A DNA stretch of 35,521 bases from Hyphomicrobium_A sp036559705 (GCA_036559705.1 DATBSP010000088.1:1-35521); one strand, 5' to 3'; shown: positions 1 to 9,517, counted from the stretch's first letter. Notes: a model not told the origin generated them from the sequence alone. Program-made: numbers and translations.

Positions 1-810
1 GGCCTGCACCTCGTTGAGCACTGCCTTCAGACGCTCCTCGAACTCGCCGCGATACTTGGCGCCGGCGATGAGCGCGCCCATGTCGAGCGACAGCAGCTTT
101 TTGTCCTTGAGGCTGTCGGGCACGTCGCCCTGCACGATGCGCAACGCCAGCCCTTCGGCGATGGCCGTCTTGCCAACGCCCGGCTCGCCGATCAGCACCG
201 GATTGTTCTTCGTGCGCCGCGACAGCACCTGGATGGTGCGGCGGATTTCCTCGTCACGGCCGATAACGGGGTCGAGCTTGCCGGCGGCAGCCGCCTCGGT
301 GAGATCGCGCGCATAGCGCTTCAAGGCATCGTAGCCCTGTTCGGCCGACGCGGTGTCGGCCGTGCGGCCCTTGCGGACTTCGTTGATCGCAGCGTTGAGC
401 CCCTGCGCCGTGACGCCGGCATCCGCCAGGATCTTCGCCGCGTCGGTGCCCTTCTCGAGGGCCAGTGCCAGCAGCAGCCGCTCGGCCGTCACGTACTTGT
501 CGCCGGCCTTCTCGGCTATCTTTTCGGCGGAATCGAAGACGCGGGCGAGTTCGGAGGCCATGTAAAGCTGGCCGGAGCCGCCGCCCGATACTTTGGGTCG
601 CTTGGCGAGTGCCGCCTCGACGGCCGCGAGCGCCGCCATGGGGTCGCCGCCCGCCTTGCGAATAAGGCCCGCGGCGAGCCCCTCGTTGTCGTCGAGCAGC
701 ACCTTCAACAGATGATCGGGCGAGAACTGCTGATGGCCCTCGCGCAGCGCAAGGCTCTGCGCCGATTGAACGAAGCCGCGTGCGCGGTCCGTAAACTGTT
801 CAAAATTCAT
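1..810 (-). CDS. clpB: ATP-dependent disaggregase ClpB, N-terminal part (runs off the window)
   Basis: ClpB is a hexameric AAA+ chaperone that works with DnaK/DnaJ/GrpE to pull proteins out of aggregates in the cytoplasm. The 270 codons visible here give the Clp N-terminal repeat domain (about residues 1-145), the conserved stretch LDPVIGRDEEIRR (179-191) and the first Walker A motif GEPGVGKT (208-215). The frame stays open to base 1, so the rest, including the middle domain and second ATPase domain, lies outside. The start is ATG with a strong GGAGG ribosome site 5 bases ahead. The gene is divergent from the MOSC gene. The family is certain. The only reservation is that ClpA/ClpC paralogues share these motifs, but the N-terminus beginning MNFEQFTDRA is typical of ClpB. 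Confidence 0.95.
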   Translation of the reverse strand, partial: MNFEQFTDRARGFVQSAQSLALREGHQQFSPDHLLKVLLDDNEGLAAGLIRKAGGDPMAALAAVEAALAKRPKVSGGGSGQLYMASELARVFDSAEKIAEKAGDKYVTAERLLLALALEKGTDAAKILADAGVTAQGLNAAINEVRKGRTADTASAEQGYDALKRYARDLTEAAAAGKLDPVIGRDEEIRRTIQVLSRRTKNNPVLIGEPGVGKTAIAEGLALRIVQGDVPDSLKDKKLLSLDMGALIAGAKYRGEFEERLKAVLNEVQA

Positions 811-938
811 GGGTCCCTCCTCGGCGTACCGATCCGCCCTAACGGCACGGTCCCGGCACCTTCTACGTCAGGATAGTTGGTGGCCTCCGCCGACCACGCC
901 GGTAACGGCAGCATCGTCCGGAAACCTTTCCAACAGAT

Positions 939-967
939 GATATAGTGTGGTCGAAACCGGACAAAAG
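939..967 (-). promoter_or_regulatory. Candidate clpB promoter
   Basis: On the minus strand CTTTTG (962-967) is followed after 17 bases by TATATC (939-944), about 130 bases ahead of clpB. The -10 part resembles both a housekeeping and, loosely, an alphaproteobacterial RpoH site, but neither consensus is fully met. A heat-shock promoter is expected for clpB from family knowledge. The exact site is a guess. Confidence 0.25.
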
Positions 968-1012
968 AGGGCACTCGCTGTCCGCTCCAACCCGCATTGA
1001 GTTGCATCGACG

Positions 1013-1780
1013 ATGGCCGTTCCGAGCGGACCTTGCGTCCGCGGACTCTACCGCTACCCCGTCAAAGGCATGTCGCCCGAGGCGCTCGAGCGCATGGCCC
1101 TGCTTGCCGGCGGGACGGCACCGTTCGATCGCGCCTACGCCATCGAGAACGGCCCCGGACGTTTCGACCCCGAGCACCCGGCGCACCTACCCAAGATCAA
1201 CTTCCTCATGTTGATGCGCAACGAGCGCCTCGCGACGCTGGAGACGCACTTCGACGACGCGACCGAAACGCTGACCATCAGGCGGGCCGGCAAGCAGGTG
1301 GCACGCGGCGATCTACGCACGCTCATCGGCCGCAAGATGATCGAACAGTTCCTCGCCGCCTACATGCAGGAGGAGCTACGCGGGGCGCCGCACATCGTCT
1401 TTGCGCCCGGCCACAGTTTCTCGGACGTCGCGGCCAAGTGCCTGCACGTCGTCAATCTCGCCTCGGTGCGTGAATTGGAGCGCGCCATCGGTCACGCCGT
1501 GAACCCGCTCCGCTTCCGGCCCAATGTCGTCATCGATGGCGCCGAGCCGTGGGAGGAGTTCAATTGGACGGGAAAGCCCTTGCAGCTCGGGCCCGTGCAG
1601 CTCGAGGTGTTCAAACGCACCGAGCGCTGCGCGGCGACCAACGTCGACCCGAAAACTGGCAAGCGCGACATGGCCATCCCAGCCGCCCTACAGCGCGCCT
1701 GGGGTCACTCGAATTTCGGTGTTTATGCGCGCGTTGTCTCGGACGGCATGATCGCAGTCGGCGATCCCGTCACGGTCTGA
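1013..1780 (+). CDS. MOSC domain-containing protein
   Basis: This 255-residue protein has the MOSC N-terminal beta-barrel (about 8-90: RGLYRYPVKGMSPE) and a C-terminal MOSC domain. NPLRFRPNVVIDG lies at 164-176 and the conserved sulfur-carrying cysteine in ERCAATNVDP is Cys206. Proteins of this layout (YcbX/mARC type) bind molybdenum cofactor and reduce N-hydroxylated compounds, usually with a ferredoxin-type partner. No fused 2Fe-2S domain is present here, so an outside electron donor would be needed. Substrate unknown. It is a single gene, divergent from clpB and convergent with the DUF4167 gene. The ribosome site ahead of the ATG is weak. Confidence 0.85.
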   Translation: MAVPSGPCVRGLYRYPVKGMSPEALERMALLAGGTAPFDRAYAIENGPGRFDPEHPAHLPKINFLMLMRNERLATLETHFDDATETLTIRRAGKQVARGDLRTLIGRKMIEQFLAAYMQEELRGAPHIVFAPGHSFSDVAAKCLHVVNLASVRELERAIGHAVNPLRFRPNVVIDGAEPWEEFNWTGKPLQLGPVQLEVFKRTERCAATNVDPKTGKRDMAIPAALQRAWGHSNFGVYARVVSDGMIAVGDPVTV

Positions 1781-1817
1781 TCTGCTGTCAGCAATAAAGC
1801 GATAGAACCACCGCAAC

Positions 1818-2582
1818 CTAGTCTTGGTCGCCCTCATCGGAGCCAGCCGCACCATTGACGTCGCCGGGCCCATCGTTGCCCTCGCGCCGCGGACGGCGAA
1901 CCGGCCGACGCAGGAATTCGGGCTGCTCGTGCTGCTGCTGCGGAAAGCGGTCGCGGCGCCGGAACTGGTCCCCACCTGGCTGCTGCTGGCCACCCGCCGC
2001 CTCGGTGTTGCCTTCGGCGCTCTGCTGATGCGGAGGCGGACCACCGTTCTGGTTGCCACCGCGGTCATGCCGCTCGTGGCGGTCGCGGTCGCCCCGGTCA
2101 TGACGGTTATTGTTGCGATGATCGTTGCGATCACGGTCGCGATAGCGGTTTTGCTCGTGTCCGCCGCGATGACCTTCGAAACGCTGGCCCTCCATGCGCG
2201 GCTGACGATCGTTATGGCGCATCTGCGAGGGCGGCTGCATCTCGCCGTCGTCACCCTCGTCGTCGCCGTAGTCGTCGCCATCAATTTGATTGTGCGGCAT
2301 ACCGCCGTTCATCCCGTCACCACCCTGGGCGATCTGCTGATCGCGCACGGCCATGATGATGCGGTTGTAGTGCTCGGCGTGCTGCAGGTAGTTCTCGGCC
2401 AGCACTGGGTCGCCGGAGGTCGTCGCATCGCGGGCGAGCGACATGTACTTCTCGGCGATGTGTGAGGGAGTGCCGCGGATCTTTACTTCAGGACCCGTGC
2501 TCTCGAAGCTGCGCGTGAGAGGGCTCTGCCCCTTGCGGTTGCTACGTCCGCGGCCCCGGCGGTTCTGCTGTCCTTGCCTCAT
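1818..2582 (-). CDS. DUF4167 domain-containing protein
   Basis: This 254-residue protein has a basic Arg/Gln/Gly-rich N-terminus (MRQGQQNRRGRGRSN). A compact DUF4167 domain follows at about residues 20-85 (EVKIRGTPSHIAEKYMSLAR, then AENYLQHAEHYNRII). The rest is a long low-complexity tail rich in His, Asp, Arg, Asn, Gly and Gln. The family is an alphaproteobacterial marker usually found beside prmC, prfA and clpB, as here. Function is unknown. The basic, disordered composition suggests RNA or nucleic-acid binding, which is inference. The start at 2582 has GGAG upstream and begins the conserved domain. An in-frame extension to 2789 has no family support. Confidence 0.85.
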   Translation of the reverse strand: MRQGQQNRRGRGRSNRKGQSPLTRSFESTGPEVKIRGTPSHIAEKYMSLARDATTSGDPVLAENYLQHAEHYNRIIMAVRDQQIAQGGDGMNGGMPHNQIDGDDYGDDEGDDGEMQPPSQMRHNDRQPRMEGQRFEGHRGGHEQNRYRDRDRNDHRNNNRHDRGDRDRHERHDRGGNQNGGPPPHQQSAEGNTEAAGGQQQPGGDQFRRRDRFPQQQHEQPEFLRRPVRRPRREGNDGPGDVNGAAGSDEGDQD

Positions 2583-2980
2583 TGGCTCCGTTCTCGGTCG
2601 TGATGAAATGAAAATCGTCCGCGGCTCGCCCGTCAGCGTCGCTACACCGCTAATGCCGTAGAGCAGGCGCTGACACGCAACCTCTGGCCGGTTTCTGGCG
2701 GGCGCCCGTGCGCGCGCATTGTGTCTCTGTCTCGTGACGCTCAACCGGCCAGTCGCTACTTCCGATCGGAAACGGGCGTTGCACGCCAAGCGGCTAGCGA
2801 ATGCCGTTTCAGCAGGATCAGCAAGAGGGTATCGCGCTTGCGCGCCGTGGCCCCGTGCTTCGCAATCCCAGCTCGTGCTGTCGGTCAGGCTCCAACACTG
2901 AAGCGCGACACACGATCAATCGGCTAGATCCAAGACTAGGCGTCCGGGCGGCACAAATCAAACCTTTTATTTGCGACCAT
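2583..2980. other. 398-base stretch without a gene
   Basis: This lies between the stop of prmC and the start of the DUF4167 gene, both leftward, so it should hold the DUF4167 promoter and possibly a long leader. Short frames on either strand lack a ribosome site and recognisable residues. I find no convincing promoter hexamers, terminator or RNA gene. Confidence 0.5.
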
Positions 2981-3877
2981 TTATGACTGTAGCTTGAGGG
3001 CCACACAGCGGGTGTGGCCGCCAAGGTCCTTATGCTGGCTTACTTCTGCCCGGCGTGTCTTAACGAACGCTTGCTGCAACAGGAGAGCCACAGCCTCAGC
3101 TTGCCCCGCACCGGCTTCGAAAATGACCCACCCCCGCAGCACGCGGCCAAGGTCGGCAATGATCCTGCGAAAGATGTCGAGGCCGTCCGTGCCCCCGTCA
3201 AGAGCCACACGCGGATCGTATTTGCGCACTTCCGTACTAAGCCCGGCGATGTCGCCGCTGGCAATGTAGGGTGGATTGCTGACGACGAGATCGAAAGGAC
3301 CGTCGATGCCGCCCAGCGCGTCGGCCGGGGCGAAGTGAACGCGCTCCGCTACGCCCAGCGATGTGGCATTGCGTGCGGCCGTTTGCAGGGCCTCGCCGCT
3401 GATATCTGTCCCCACTCCCGTCGCCAGCGGCAGTTCGGCGAGCAGCGTCAGCAGCAGGCATCCCGTTCCGGTGCCGACGTCGAGGATGCGGATCGACCGC
3501 TCGCGCCAACCCTCACGCGCCGCGATGCCGAGTGCCGCCTCGATGAGGGTCTCGCTATCGGGGCGCGGATCGAGCGTCGCTGACGAAAGCTCAAAGCGGC
3601 GTCCGTAGAACTCACGTGCGCCAAGGATGCGCGAGATAGGCTCGCGCGCACAGCGCCGCGCGACGCTCGCCTCAAGCTGAGCCTGCTCGGCAGCTGCGAG
3701 GCGTCGCTCCGGCCGCGCAATGATCTCGGCGGTGTTGACTCCGGCCGCTGCGGCAACGAGGAGCCGCGCGTCCCGGCCGGCATCCTCGATGCCCGCCGTT
3801 GCCAGCATGCTTTGCGCGGCGCGCGCGGCATCGCCGAGCGTCTCGCCCACCCCCCGCGCGGCTGCCGCGTCAGGCAT
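2981..3877 (-). CDS. prmC: Release factor glutamine methyltransferase PrmC (HemK)
   Basis: PrmC methylates the glutamine of the GGQ motif in release factors 1 and 2, using S-adenosylmethionine, and so speeds peptide release. The 298-residue protein has the N-terminal helical substrate domain (about 10-95), SAM motif I DVGTGTG (133-139) and the catalytic NPPY (201-204) that holds the target glutamine. Its ATG overlaps the end of prfA by 8 bases, so enzyme and substrate are translationally coupled. This prfA-prmC order is widespread in bacteria. Length and motifs are complete. Confidence 0.95.
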   Translation of the reverse strand: MPDAAAARGVGETLGDAARAAQSMLATAGIEDAGRDARLLVAAAAGVNTAEIIARPERRLAAAEQAQLEASVARRCAREPISRILGAREFYGRRFELSSATLDPRPDSETLIEAALGIAAREGWRERSIRILDVGTGTGCLLLTLLAELPLATGVGTDISGEALQTAARNATSLGVAERVHFAPADALGGIDGPFDLVVSNPPYIASGDIAGLSTEVRKYDPRVALDGGTDGLDIFRRIIADLGRVLRGWVIFEAGAGQAEAVALLLQQAFVKTRRAEVSQHKDLGGHTRCVALKLQS

Positions 3878-4949
3878 TTTCCATGTCTGCCAGTTGGTTC
3901 GCCTGGTGGTCGGTGATCAGTGCGTCGATCAGCTCGTCGAGCGCCGCACCCTCTAACACTGTATCGAGCTTGTGCAGCGTCATGTTGATGCGATGGTCCG
4001 TGACGCGCCCCTGCGGGAAATTGTAGGTGCGGATGCGCTGCGAGCGATCCCCTGAGCCGATCTGACCCTTGCGCGCCGACGCGCGCGCCGCATCGGCCTT
4101 TTCGCGTTCCAGCTCGTAGACGCGCGAACGCAATACCTGCATTGCCAAGCGCCGGTTCTGGTGCTGCGATTTCTCAGCCGATACGACGACGATGCCGGTA
4201 GGCAGATGCGTCATGCGCACGGCCGAATCCGTCTTGTTGACGTGCTGGCCGCCGGCGCCGCCCGCACGCATCGTATCGATGCGGACGTCCTCGGCGCGGA
4301 TCTCGACATCGACGTCCTCAGCTTCGGGAAGCACGGCGACCGTCGCCGCCGATGTGTGAATGCGCCCGCCTGTCTCGGTCTCCGGGATGCGCTGCACGCG
4401 ATGGACGCCAGATTCGAACTTCAGGCGCGCGAAGACGCCTTCGCCGGTGATCGAGGCGACAATCTCCTTGTAGCCGCCGAGGTCATTCTCTGAGATTGAG
4501 ATGATCTCGACTTTCCAGCCGCGCAGCTCGGCATAGCGGCTGTACATGCGGAAAAGATCGGCAGCGAACAGTGCAGCCTCGTCGCCGCCGGTTCCGGCGC
4601 GCACTTCTAGGATGGCGCTGCGCTCGTCGGCGGCATCCTTCGGCAACAGCTGGATCTTGAGTTGCTGCTCGAGCGCCTCGCGGCGCGGCTCCAGCGCCTC
4701 GAGATCGGTGCGCGCCATGGCGATCATTTCCTTGTCGGAGCTGGGATCGCCGATCAGCGCCTTTAGGTCATCATGCTCCTTGTCTGCGGCGCGCAGCGCC
4801 TCGATCGTATTGACCAGCGGATTGAGCGCCGCGAACTCCTTGGTCAGCTTGGCGTAGACCGCCTGGTTGACGCCGGCATTGAGCTCCGCCTGGATCGCGC
4901 TCCAACGCCCGACCATCTTTTCGAGCTTGTCTCTAGAAATTCCAGCCAT
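3870..4949 (-). CDS. prfA: Peptide chain release factor 1
   Basis: RF1 reads UAA and UAG stop codons and releases the finished peptide on the ribosome. The 359-residue protein has a helical N-terminal domain, the codon-recognition PxT motif as PET (189-191) and GGQ (233-235), the site methylated by PrmC. The ending SGDRSQRIRTYNFPQGRVTDHRIN is typical of RF1. I chose ATG 4949 (MAGISRDKLE) because it gives the usual length of about 360 residues. ATG 4967 is 6 codons upstream and neither has a clear ribosome site. A much longer in-frame extension to 5135 is not family-like. It lies in a leftward cluster with prmC (8-base overlap). Confidence 0.95.
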   Translation of the reverse strand: MAGISRDKLEKMVGRWSAIQAELNAGVNQAVYAKLTKEFAALNPLVNTIEALRAADKEHDDLKALIGDPSSDKEMIAMARTDLEALEPRREALEQQLKIQLLPKDAADERSAILEVRAGTGGDEAALFAADLFRMYSRYAELRGWKVEIISISENDLGGYKEIVASITGEGVFARLKFESGVHRVQRIPETETGGRIHTSAATVAVLPEAEDVDVEIRAEDVRIDTMRAGGAGGQHVNKTDSAVRMTHLPTGIVVVSAEKSQHQNRRLAMQVLRSRVYELEREKADAARASARKGQIGSGDRSQRIRTYNFPQGRVTDHRINMTLHKLDTVLEGAALDELIDALITDHQANQLADMENA

Positions 4950-5055
4950 GGTCTCAGAGTTGGGCATTTCGAACGCAAATTTCGGCCGCGCACGGCAGCC
5001 GATCGTCTCAATTCGCTTGGGTGGATTTGGGCACCCGCGCCGTGGCGCGCCGCAT

Positions 5056-5799
5056 CTAATCCGATTGGGCGGTCGTCTGCAATTTGTTGCTCCGGCGGGT
5101 GCGCGGGTCGGCGACATCGATCCAGCGCAGGCCATCGCGGACAGGCGCCAGACGTACGATCACGTAGTTCTGGGCTCCACGGACAATGCGCTTCATCGAC
5201 GGGGGGAGCTGAGAAACCGCGGCCTCCAGCACCGCCGTCTGGGTCACCAGCAAGATGAGCGCAACCGCCATGGTGACCGTAAATAGAGCCATTCCCCGGC
5301 GCCCGGCATGATCATTCACAACCTGACGCACGTTGCGCGCCGCTTCCGCTGCTCGGCGCCCCCCGCCGCCGATGGCCGCCATGATCGGCGCCCCCTGTTT
5401 GCCGAGATTGGGGATGAAGTTGCGGCGCGGACCGCGGACCTTGGACGCCGCGCACGGCTCCAACACGTAAAGCTGCTCCAGCGAATGCAGGACCGGGCGC
5501 GGGTCGAGCCCAGCGAAGCCCGCATAGGTGCGCACAATGCGGCATGTCTCGGGCCACGGCGGCAATGCGCCGGTCCGGCCCGCCTCTAGGGCGCCGATGA
5601 TGTCAACGCGGGTCGCCAGAGCTTCCGCAGTTTGCGCAGGTGTCAAGCGCAGGGCGCCGCGAAGATCTTGGAAGAACCGCGCCACCTCGGCGGCCATCAC
5701 CGCCGTCGGTGTCGACGCATGCGACTGCGCAACCGGGGCGCGTCCTCCTTGCGGACGCACGACGGGATAAGGTCTTGCAGGCCGATAGCCTTCACGCAT
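5056..5799 (-). CDS. HTH-like N-terminal domain plus one membrane helix, RodZ-like layout
   Basis: This protein of about 247 residues has a proline-rich start and an Xre-like helical domain at about 40-115 (RFFQDLRGALRLTPAQTAEA, then VDIIGALEAGRTGALP). A basic linker follows (around 120-170). One hydrophobic helix lies at about 170-190 (GMALFTVTMAVALILLVTQT), and a short tail outside follows. An N-terminal HTH tethered to one membrane helix is the layout of RodZ, which links MreB to the cell wall machinery. The tail here is shorter than in RodZ, and I cannot assign it to that family. It sits between ptsP and prfA. ATG 5799 is preferred over GTG 5811. Function unknown. Confidence 0.7.
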   Translation of the reverse strand: MREGYRPARPYPVVRPQGGRAPVAQSHASTPTAVMAAEVARFFQDLRGALRLTPAQTAEALATRVDIIGALEAGRTGALPPWPETCRIVRTYAGFAGLDPRPVLHSLEQLYVLEPCAASKVRGPRRNFIPNLGKQGAPIMAAIGGGGRRAAEAARNVRQVVNDHAGRRGMALFTVTMAVALILLVTQTAVLEAAVSQLPPSMKRIVRGAQNYVIVRLAPVRDGLRWIDVADPRTRRSNKLQTTAQSD

Positions 5800-5894
5800 G
5801 ACCAACGCCACAAATAGACATTCGGAACGGATGTTCCCCCGGCGGCCATGGTCCGATGAAAGTGGTCGCTTGTCAAAGACAGAACGCGCAGCGG

Positions 5895-8183
5895 TCAGGC
5901 CTCGATGCCTTCGGATTTTGCAAAGCTATCCAGGCGTTCGCGGATGTTAGTGGTGCCTTTTTTCAACAGGCCATCCACAAACTTCGCAGCGCGGCCCGCG
6001 TCGAGCGAAAGGATCATCGTCTTCACCGGACCAATCGACGCCGGCGCCATCGACAGCGAACGGAAGCCGAGCGCGATGAGCGCCAGCGCCTCGATCGGCC
6101 TGCCGGCCATCTCACCGCACAGCGTAAGCGGCACCTTGTGCTTCTCCGCCGACTTCACCAACGCCTTCAGTGCGCGCAGCGGCGCCGGAGAGAGGGAATC
6201 ATATCGGCTGCCGACGCGCGCGTTGGTGCGATCGGCCGCATACATGAACTGCATGAGGTCATTGCTGCCGACTGAAACGAAGTCGACCTTCTTCATCAAC
6301 GCGTCGAGTTCGAACAGCAGGCAAGGCACCTCGATCATGGCGCCGACAAGAACCTTCTTTGGCATCCCGTGCCCTCGCGCCTTGACGATTGCGCGTTCCT
6401 TCTGAACCAGAGCGCGCACCTCATCCATCTCATCCGCCATGGACACCATGGGGATCATCAGGCGCAGCTCCTGGCCCGCCGCCGAGCGGAGCAACGCGCG
6501 CACCTGCGTGCGCAGCAGCGCCGGCCGGTCGAGGCCCATGCGCACGGCACGCCACCCCATGGCGGGGTTCTCCTCCTTCGGCTGACGCAGATAGTGAAGC
6601 ACCTTATCGCCGCCGATATCGAGGGTACGGAAGATGACCGGCTTGCCATCGGCGCGGGCAACGATAGCGCGATAGGAATCGGCTTGCCGCTCGACCTTCG
6701 GCAGCGTGTTCGACAGCATAAAAAGAAGCTCAGTGCGGAACAGCCCGACACCGTCGGCGCCGGATTCGCGCAAGTGCGGCATGTCGACAAGCAGGCCGGC
6801 GTTCATGTGCAGATCGATCTTCACACCGTCGGTCGTCACCGCCGGCACATCCCTCAGGGAGCGGTACTGCCGCTGCCGGCGCGCCAGAAAGCGGACCTTG
6901 TCCGAATAGGCGGCGATGACGTCGGTCGACGGACGCAGGTGCACCTCGCCGGTCATGGCGTCGACGATCGCCGCATCTCCGGCGCTCACCCGGTCGACGA
7001 TGCCGCGCGCCTGCCCTACCGCGGCAATGCCTAGCGCCTTGGCGACGATCGCGACGTGGCTCTGCCCGCTGCCGTCCTCGACGATCAGGCCGCGCAGACG
7101 CTTGCGGTCATAGTCGAGCAACTCCGCCGGCCCCATGGCGCGAGCCACGAGAATGGCGTCGGGAGGCAGCTCCGATGGTTCGTCGGCGCTCGTTACACGC
7201 CCCGCGAGGATGCGCAGCAGGCGGTCGGAAAGATCGTCAAGGTCCCGCTGACGCTCGCGCCAGTAGGCATCGTTCTGGCGCAGCATGCGCGCGCGCGTGC
7301 TGTTCTGCACGCGCTCGACCGCGGCCTCGGCGGTCAGGCCCCCCTCGACCGCTTCACGCAGCCGCCGGACCCATCCCTTGTCGTGGGCGAACATGCGGTA
7401 GGCCTCGAGCACGTCACGGTGCTCGCCCGCCCCCGAGAGGTGCTCGTGGTCGAACATCTCATCGAGCGAAGCGCGCAAGCTAGCCACCGCCGCCTCGAGA
7501 CGGACCAGCTCCTCGGCCGGATCCTCGGCCATCAGGTGCGTGACGACGATGCGTGGCTCGTGCAGCACGATATGCCCGAGCGCGATGCCCTCGGCCATCT
7601 GCTCGCCCTGGATGACCGCCGACAGTGACTTTTCCAGCTCGACCGCCGTGCCGGCGCCGGCCACGGCACCCGAAACGAGGTGTTCGGCGACGACCATCGC
7701 CGTCGCCTGCAGCACCTCGACGTCCTCGTCGGAGTATTCTTTCTGTGTGCGGTTTTGCACCACGAGCACGCCGAGCACCTGCCCGCTGCGCCCGATCGGC
7801 ACGGCCAGCAGCGAGTGATAGATTTCCTCGCCAGTCTCGGGCCGGTAGGAGTACGCCGGGTGGCTTGATGCTTCCGGCTCGTTGACGGTGACGTTCAACT
7901 CGGCACAGCGGCCGACAAGGCCTTCACCGCGCTTCATGCGCGTAGAGTGCACGGCGCCGGGGTTGAGACCCTCGCTGGCGAACAGCTCCAGCGAGCCGTC
8001 CTGGCGCTTCAGGTAGATCGAGCAGACCTCAGTCACCATCACGCCGGCGATCTGCCTGACAATCTTGTCGAGGCGTGCCTGGCCATCGCCGGCCTCGGAC
8101 ATGATCTCCCGCAAACGCCGCATGATCACACGCAGCGCCGGCTCGGATGTTATCACTCGTGGCTCGTCGCCTCGCCTTTGCAT
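5895..8183 (-). CDS. ptsP: Phosphoenolpyruvate-protein phosphotransferase PtsP (EI-Ntr)
   Basis: PtsP autophosphorylates from phosphoenolpyruvate and passes phosphate to NPr and EIIA-Ntr. This regulatory relay responds to nitrogen status (glutamine sensed by the GAF domain) and controls potassium transport, polymer storage and stress genes. The 762-residue protein shows a GAF domain (about 25-170), the EI N-terminal domain, the phospho-histidine loop DGSGQSHVAIVAKALG with His376, and a C-terminal PEP-binding barrel (VDFVSVGSNDLMQF, then LCGEMAGRP with the catalytic Cys). Size matches the family. It lies 71 bases downstream of lysC in the same direction, a common alphaproteobacterial order. 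Confidence 0.93.
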   Translation of the reverse strand: MQRRGDEPRVITSEPALRVIMRRLREIMSEAGDGQARLDKIVRQIAGVMVTEVCSIYLKRQDGSLELFASEGLNPGAVHSTRMKRGEGLVGRCAELNVTVNEPEASSHPAYSYRPETGEEIYHSLLAVPIGRSGQVLGVLVVQNRTQKEYSDEDVEVLQATAMVVAEHLVSGAVAGAGTAVELEKSLSAVIQGEQMAEGIALGHIVLHEPRIVVTHLMAEDPAEELVRLEAAVASLRASLDEMFDHEHLSGAGEHRDVLEAYRMFAHDKGWVRRLREAVEGGLTAEAAVERVQNSTRARMLRQNDAYWRERQRDLDDLSDRLLRILAGRVTSADEPSELPPDAILVARAMGPAELLDYDRKRLRGLIVEDGSGQSHVAIVAKALGIAAVGQARGIVDRVSAGDAAIVDAMTGEVHLRPSTDVIAAYSDKVRFLARRQRQYRSLRDVPAVTTDGVKIDLHMNAGLLVDMPHLRESGADGVGLFRTELLFMLSNTLPKVERQADSYRAIVARADGKPVIFRTLDIGGDKVLHYLRQPKEENPAMGWRAVRMGLDRPALLRTQVRALLRSAAGQELRLMIPMVSMADEMDEVRALVQKERAIVKARGHGMPKKVLVGAMIEVPCLLFELDALMKKVDFVSVGSNDLMQFMYAADRTNARVGSRYDSLSPAPLRALKALVKSAEKHKVPLTLCGEMAGRPIEALALIALGFRSLSMAPASIGPVKTMILSLDAGRAAKFVDGLLKKGTTNIRERLDSFAKSEGIEA

Positions 8184-8254
8184 AGGTCGTGCCGCCCGGG
8201 TGGACCCGCCGATATGGCGGGCTCTGTGCTCGACCGTGCGCGCGTCATCCGCGC

Positions 8255-9517
8255 TCAGTCTGCGTCGAGACCATAAATAGAATGCAGCGTCCTTACGGCA
8301 AGCTCGGCATAAGCCGCATCGATCAGCACGCTGATTTTGATCTCTGAAGTGGTAATGGCCAAAATATTGATGCCCTTGCTCGAGAGGGCCTTGAACATCA
8401 CGGCGGCGACGCCGGCATGGCTGCGCATGCCGATGCCGATAACGGAAATCTTGGCGACGTCGGCGGAGCTTTGAACCTCGAACTCGCCAATGTCTTTTTT
8501 GGCGGCCTTCAGCGCCTCGAGCGTGCGCGGCAGCTCGGTCGCCTGTACAGTGAAGGTCATGTCGGTGTGCTTGCCGTCCGGCGTGACGCTCTGCACGATC
8601 ATGTCGACGTTGATGTTGGCGTCGGCGAGCGGGCCAAAGATGCGCGCCGCGACCCCCGGCTTGTCCTCGACCTTGATGAGCGTCACCTTCGCCTCGTCCT
8701 TGACGTAGGCAATACCGCTGACGACCTGACTTTCCACGATCTCATCCTCATCGCAAACGATAGTGCCGATGTCTTCCAGTCGATCGAGGTGTACGGGCGA
8801 CATCGCCTCGGGCGCCACGAAGCTTGACAACACGCGAACCCGCATCCGGTTGACCATGGCGAGCTCGACGGAGCGCGTCTGCAGCACCTTGGAGCCGAGA
8901 GAGGCCATCTCCAGCATCTCTTCGTACGACACCTTCGGGAGCCGCCGCGCCTTCGGCACGATGCGAGGGTCGGTGGTGTAGACACCATCGACGTCGGTAT
9001 AGATGTCGCATACATCGGCGCCTAGTGCGACGGCCATGGCGACGGCGCTCGTATCCGAGCCGCCGCGGCCCAATGTTGCGATGCGACGACGCTCGGGCTC
9101 GATGCCTTGGAAGCCGGTGACAACCGCCACCTCGCCCTCTTTGAAGCGCCGTTTAAGCTCCGCGCCGTCGATCCCGGTAATGCGCGCCGAGCCGTGCGCT
9201 GCACTGGTATTGATCGGGATCTGCCAGCCCTGCCACGAACGCGCCTGCAGCCCCATGGCCTGCAGGACAATGGCGAGGAGGCCGGACGTCACTTGCTCGC
9301 CGGTGGCGACGACGGCATCGTACTCGCGCGCGTCATGAAGCACTGAGGCTTCGCGCACCCAGGCGACGAGCTGGTTGGTCACGCCCGACATGGCAGAGAC
9401 GACGACGGCGACCTTGTTGCCGGCGTCCACCTCGCGCTTCACATGACGCGCGACATTACGAATGCGCTCGACGTTGGCGACGGACGTGCCGCCGAACTTC
9501 ATGACAACAACAGCCAT
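8255..9517 (-). CDS. lysC: Aspartate kinase
   Basis: Aspartokinase phosphorylates aspartate in the first step towards lysine, methionine, threonine and diaminopimelate for the cell wall. The 420-residue protein starts with the kinase signature MAVVVMKFGGTSV (KFGGTS at 7-12). It has the amino-acid kinase fold to about residue 245, including GRGGSDTSAVA and the aspartate-binding region. Two C-terminal ACT domains follow (ITVDMIVQS-like and the ending TTSEIKISVLIDAAYAE), which give feedback control by lysine and/or threonine. The start is ATG 9517 with GGCGGGA upstream. An in-frame extension to 9769 overlaps ubiG and has no family support. It is divergent from ubiG. Confidence 0.95.
   Translation of the reverse strand: MAVVVMKFGGTSVANVERIRNVARHVKREVDAGNKVAVVVSAMSGVTNQLVAWVREASVLHDAREYDAVVATGEQVTSGLLAIVLQAMGLQARSWQGWQIPINTSAAHGSARITGIDGAELKRRFKEGEVAVVTGFQGIEPERRRIATLGRGGSDTSAVAMAVALGADVCDIYTDVDGVYTTDPRIVPKARRLPKVSYEEMLEMASLGSKVLQTRSVELAMVNRMRVRVLSSFVAPEAMSPVHLDRLEDIGTIVCDEDEIVESQVVSGIAYVKDEAKVTLIKVEDKPGVAARIFGPLADANINVDMIVQSVTPDGKHTDMTFTVQATELPRTLEALKAAKKDIGEFEVQSSADVAKISVIGIGMRSHAGVAAVMFKALSSKGINILAITTSEIKISVLIDAAYAELAVRTLHSIYGLDAD

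Noticed and set aside
3456..3478. GGAAC-N17-CGCT on the minus strand
   Set aside because: It lies inside prmC, misses one base of the consensus and does not precede a start codon.
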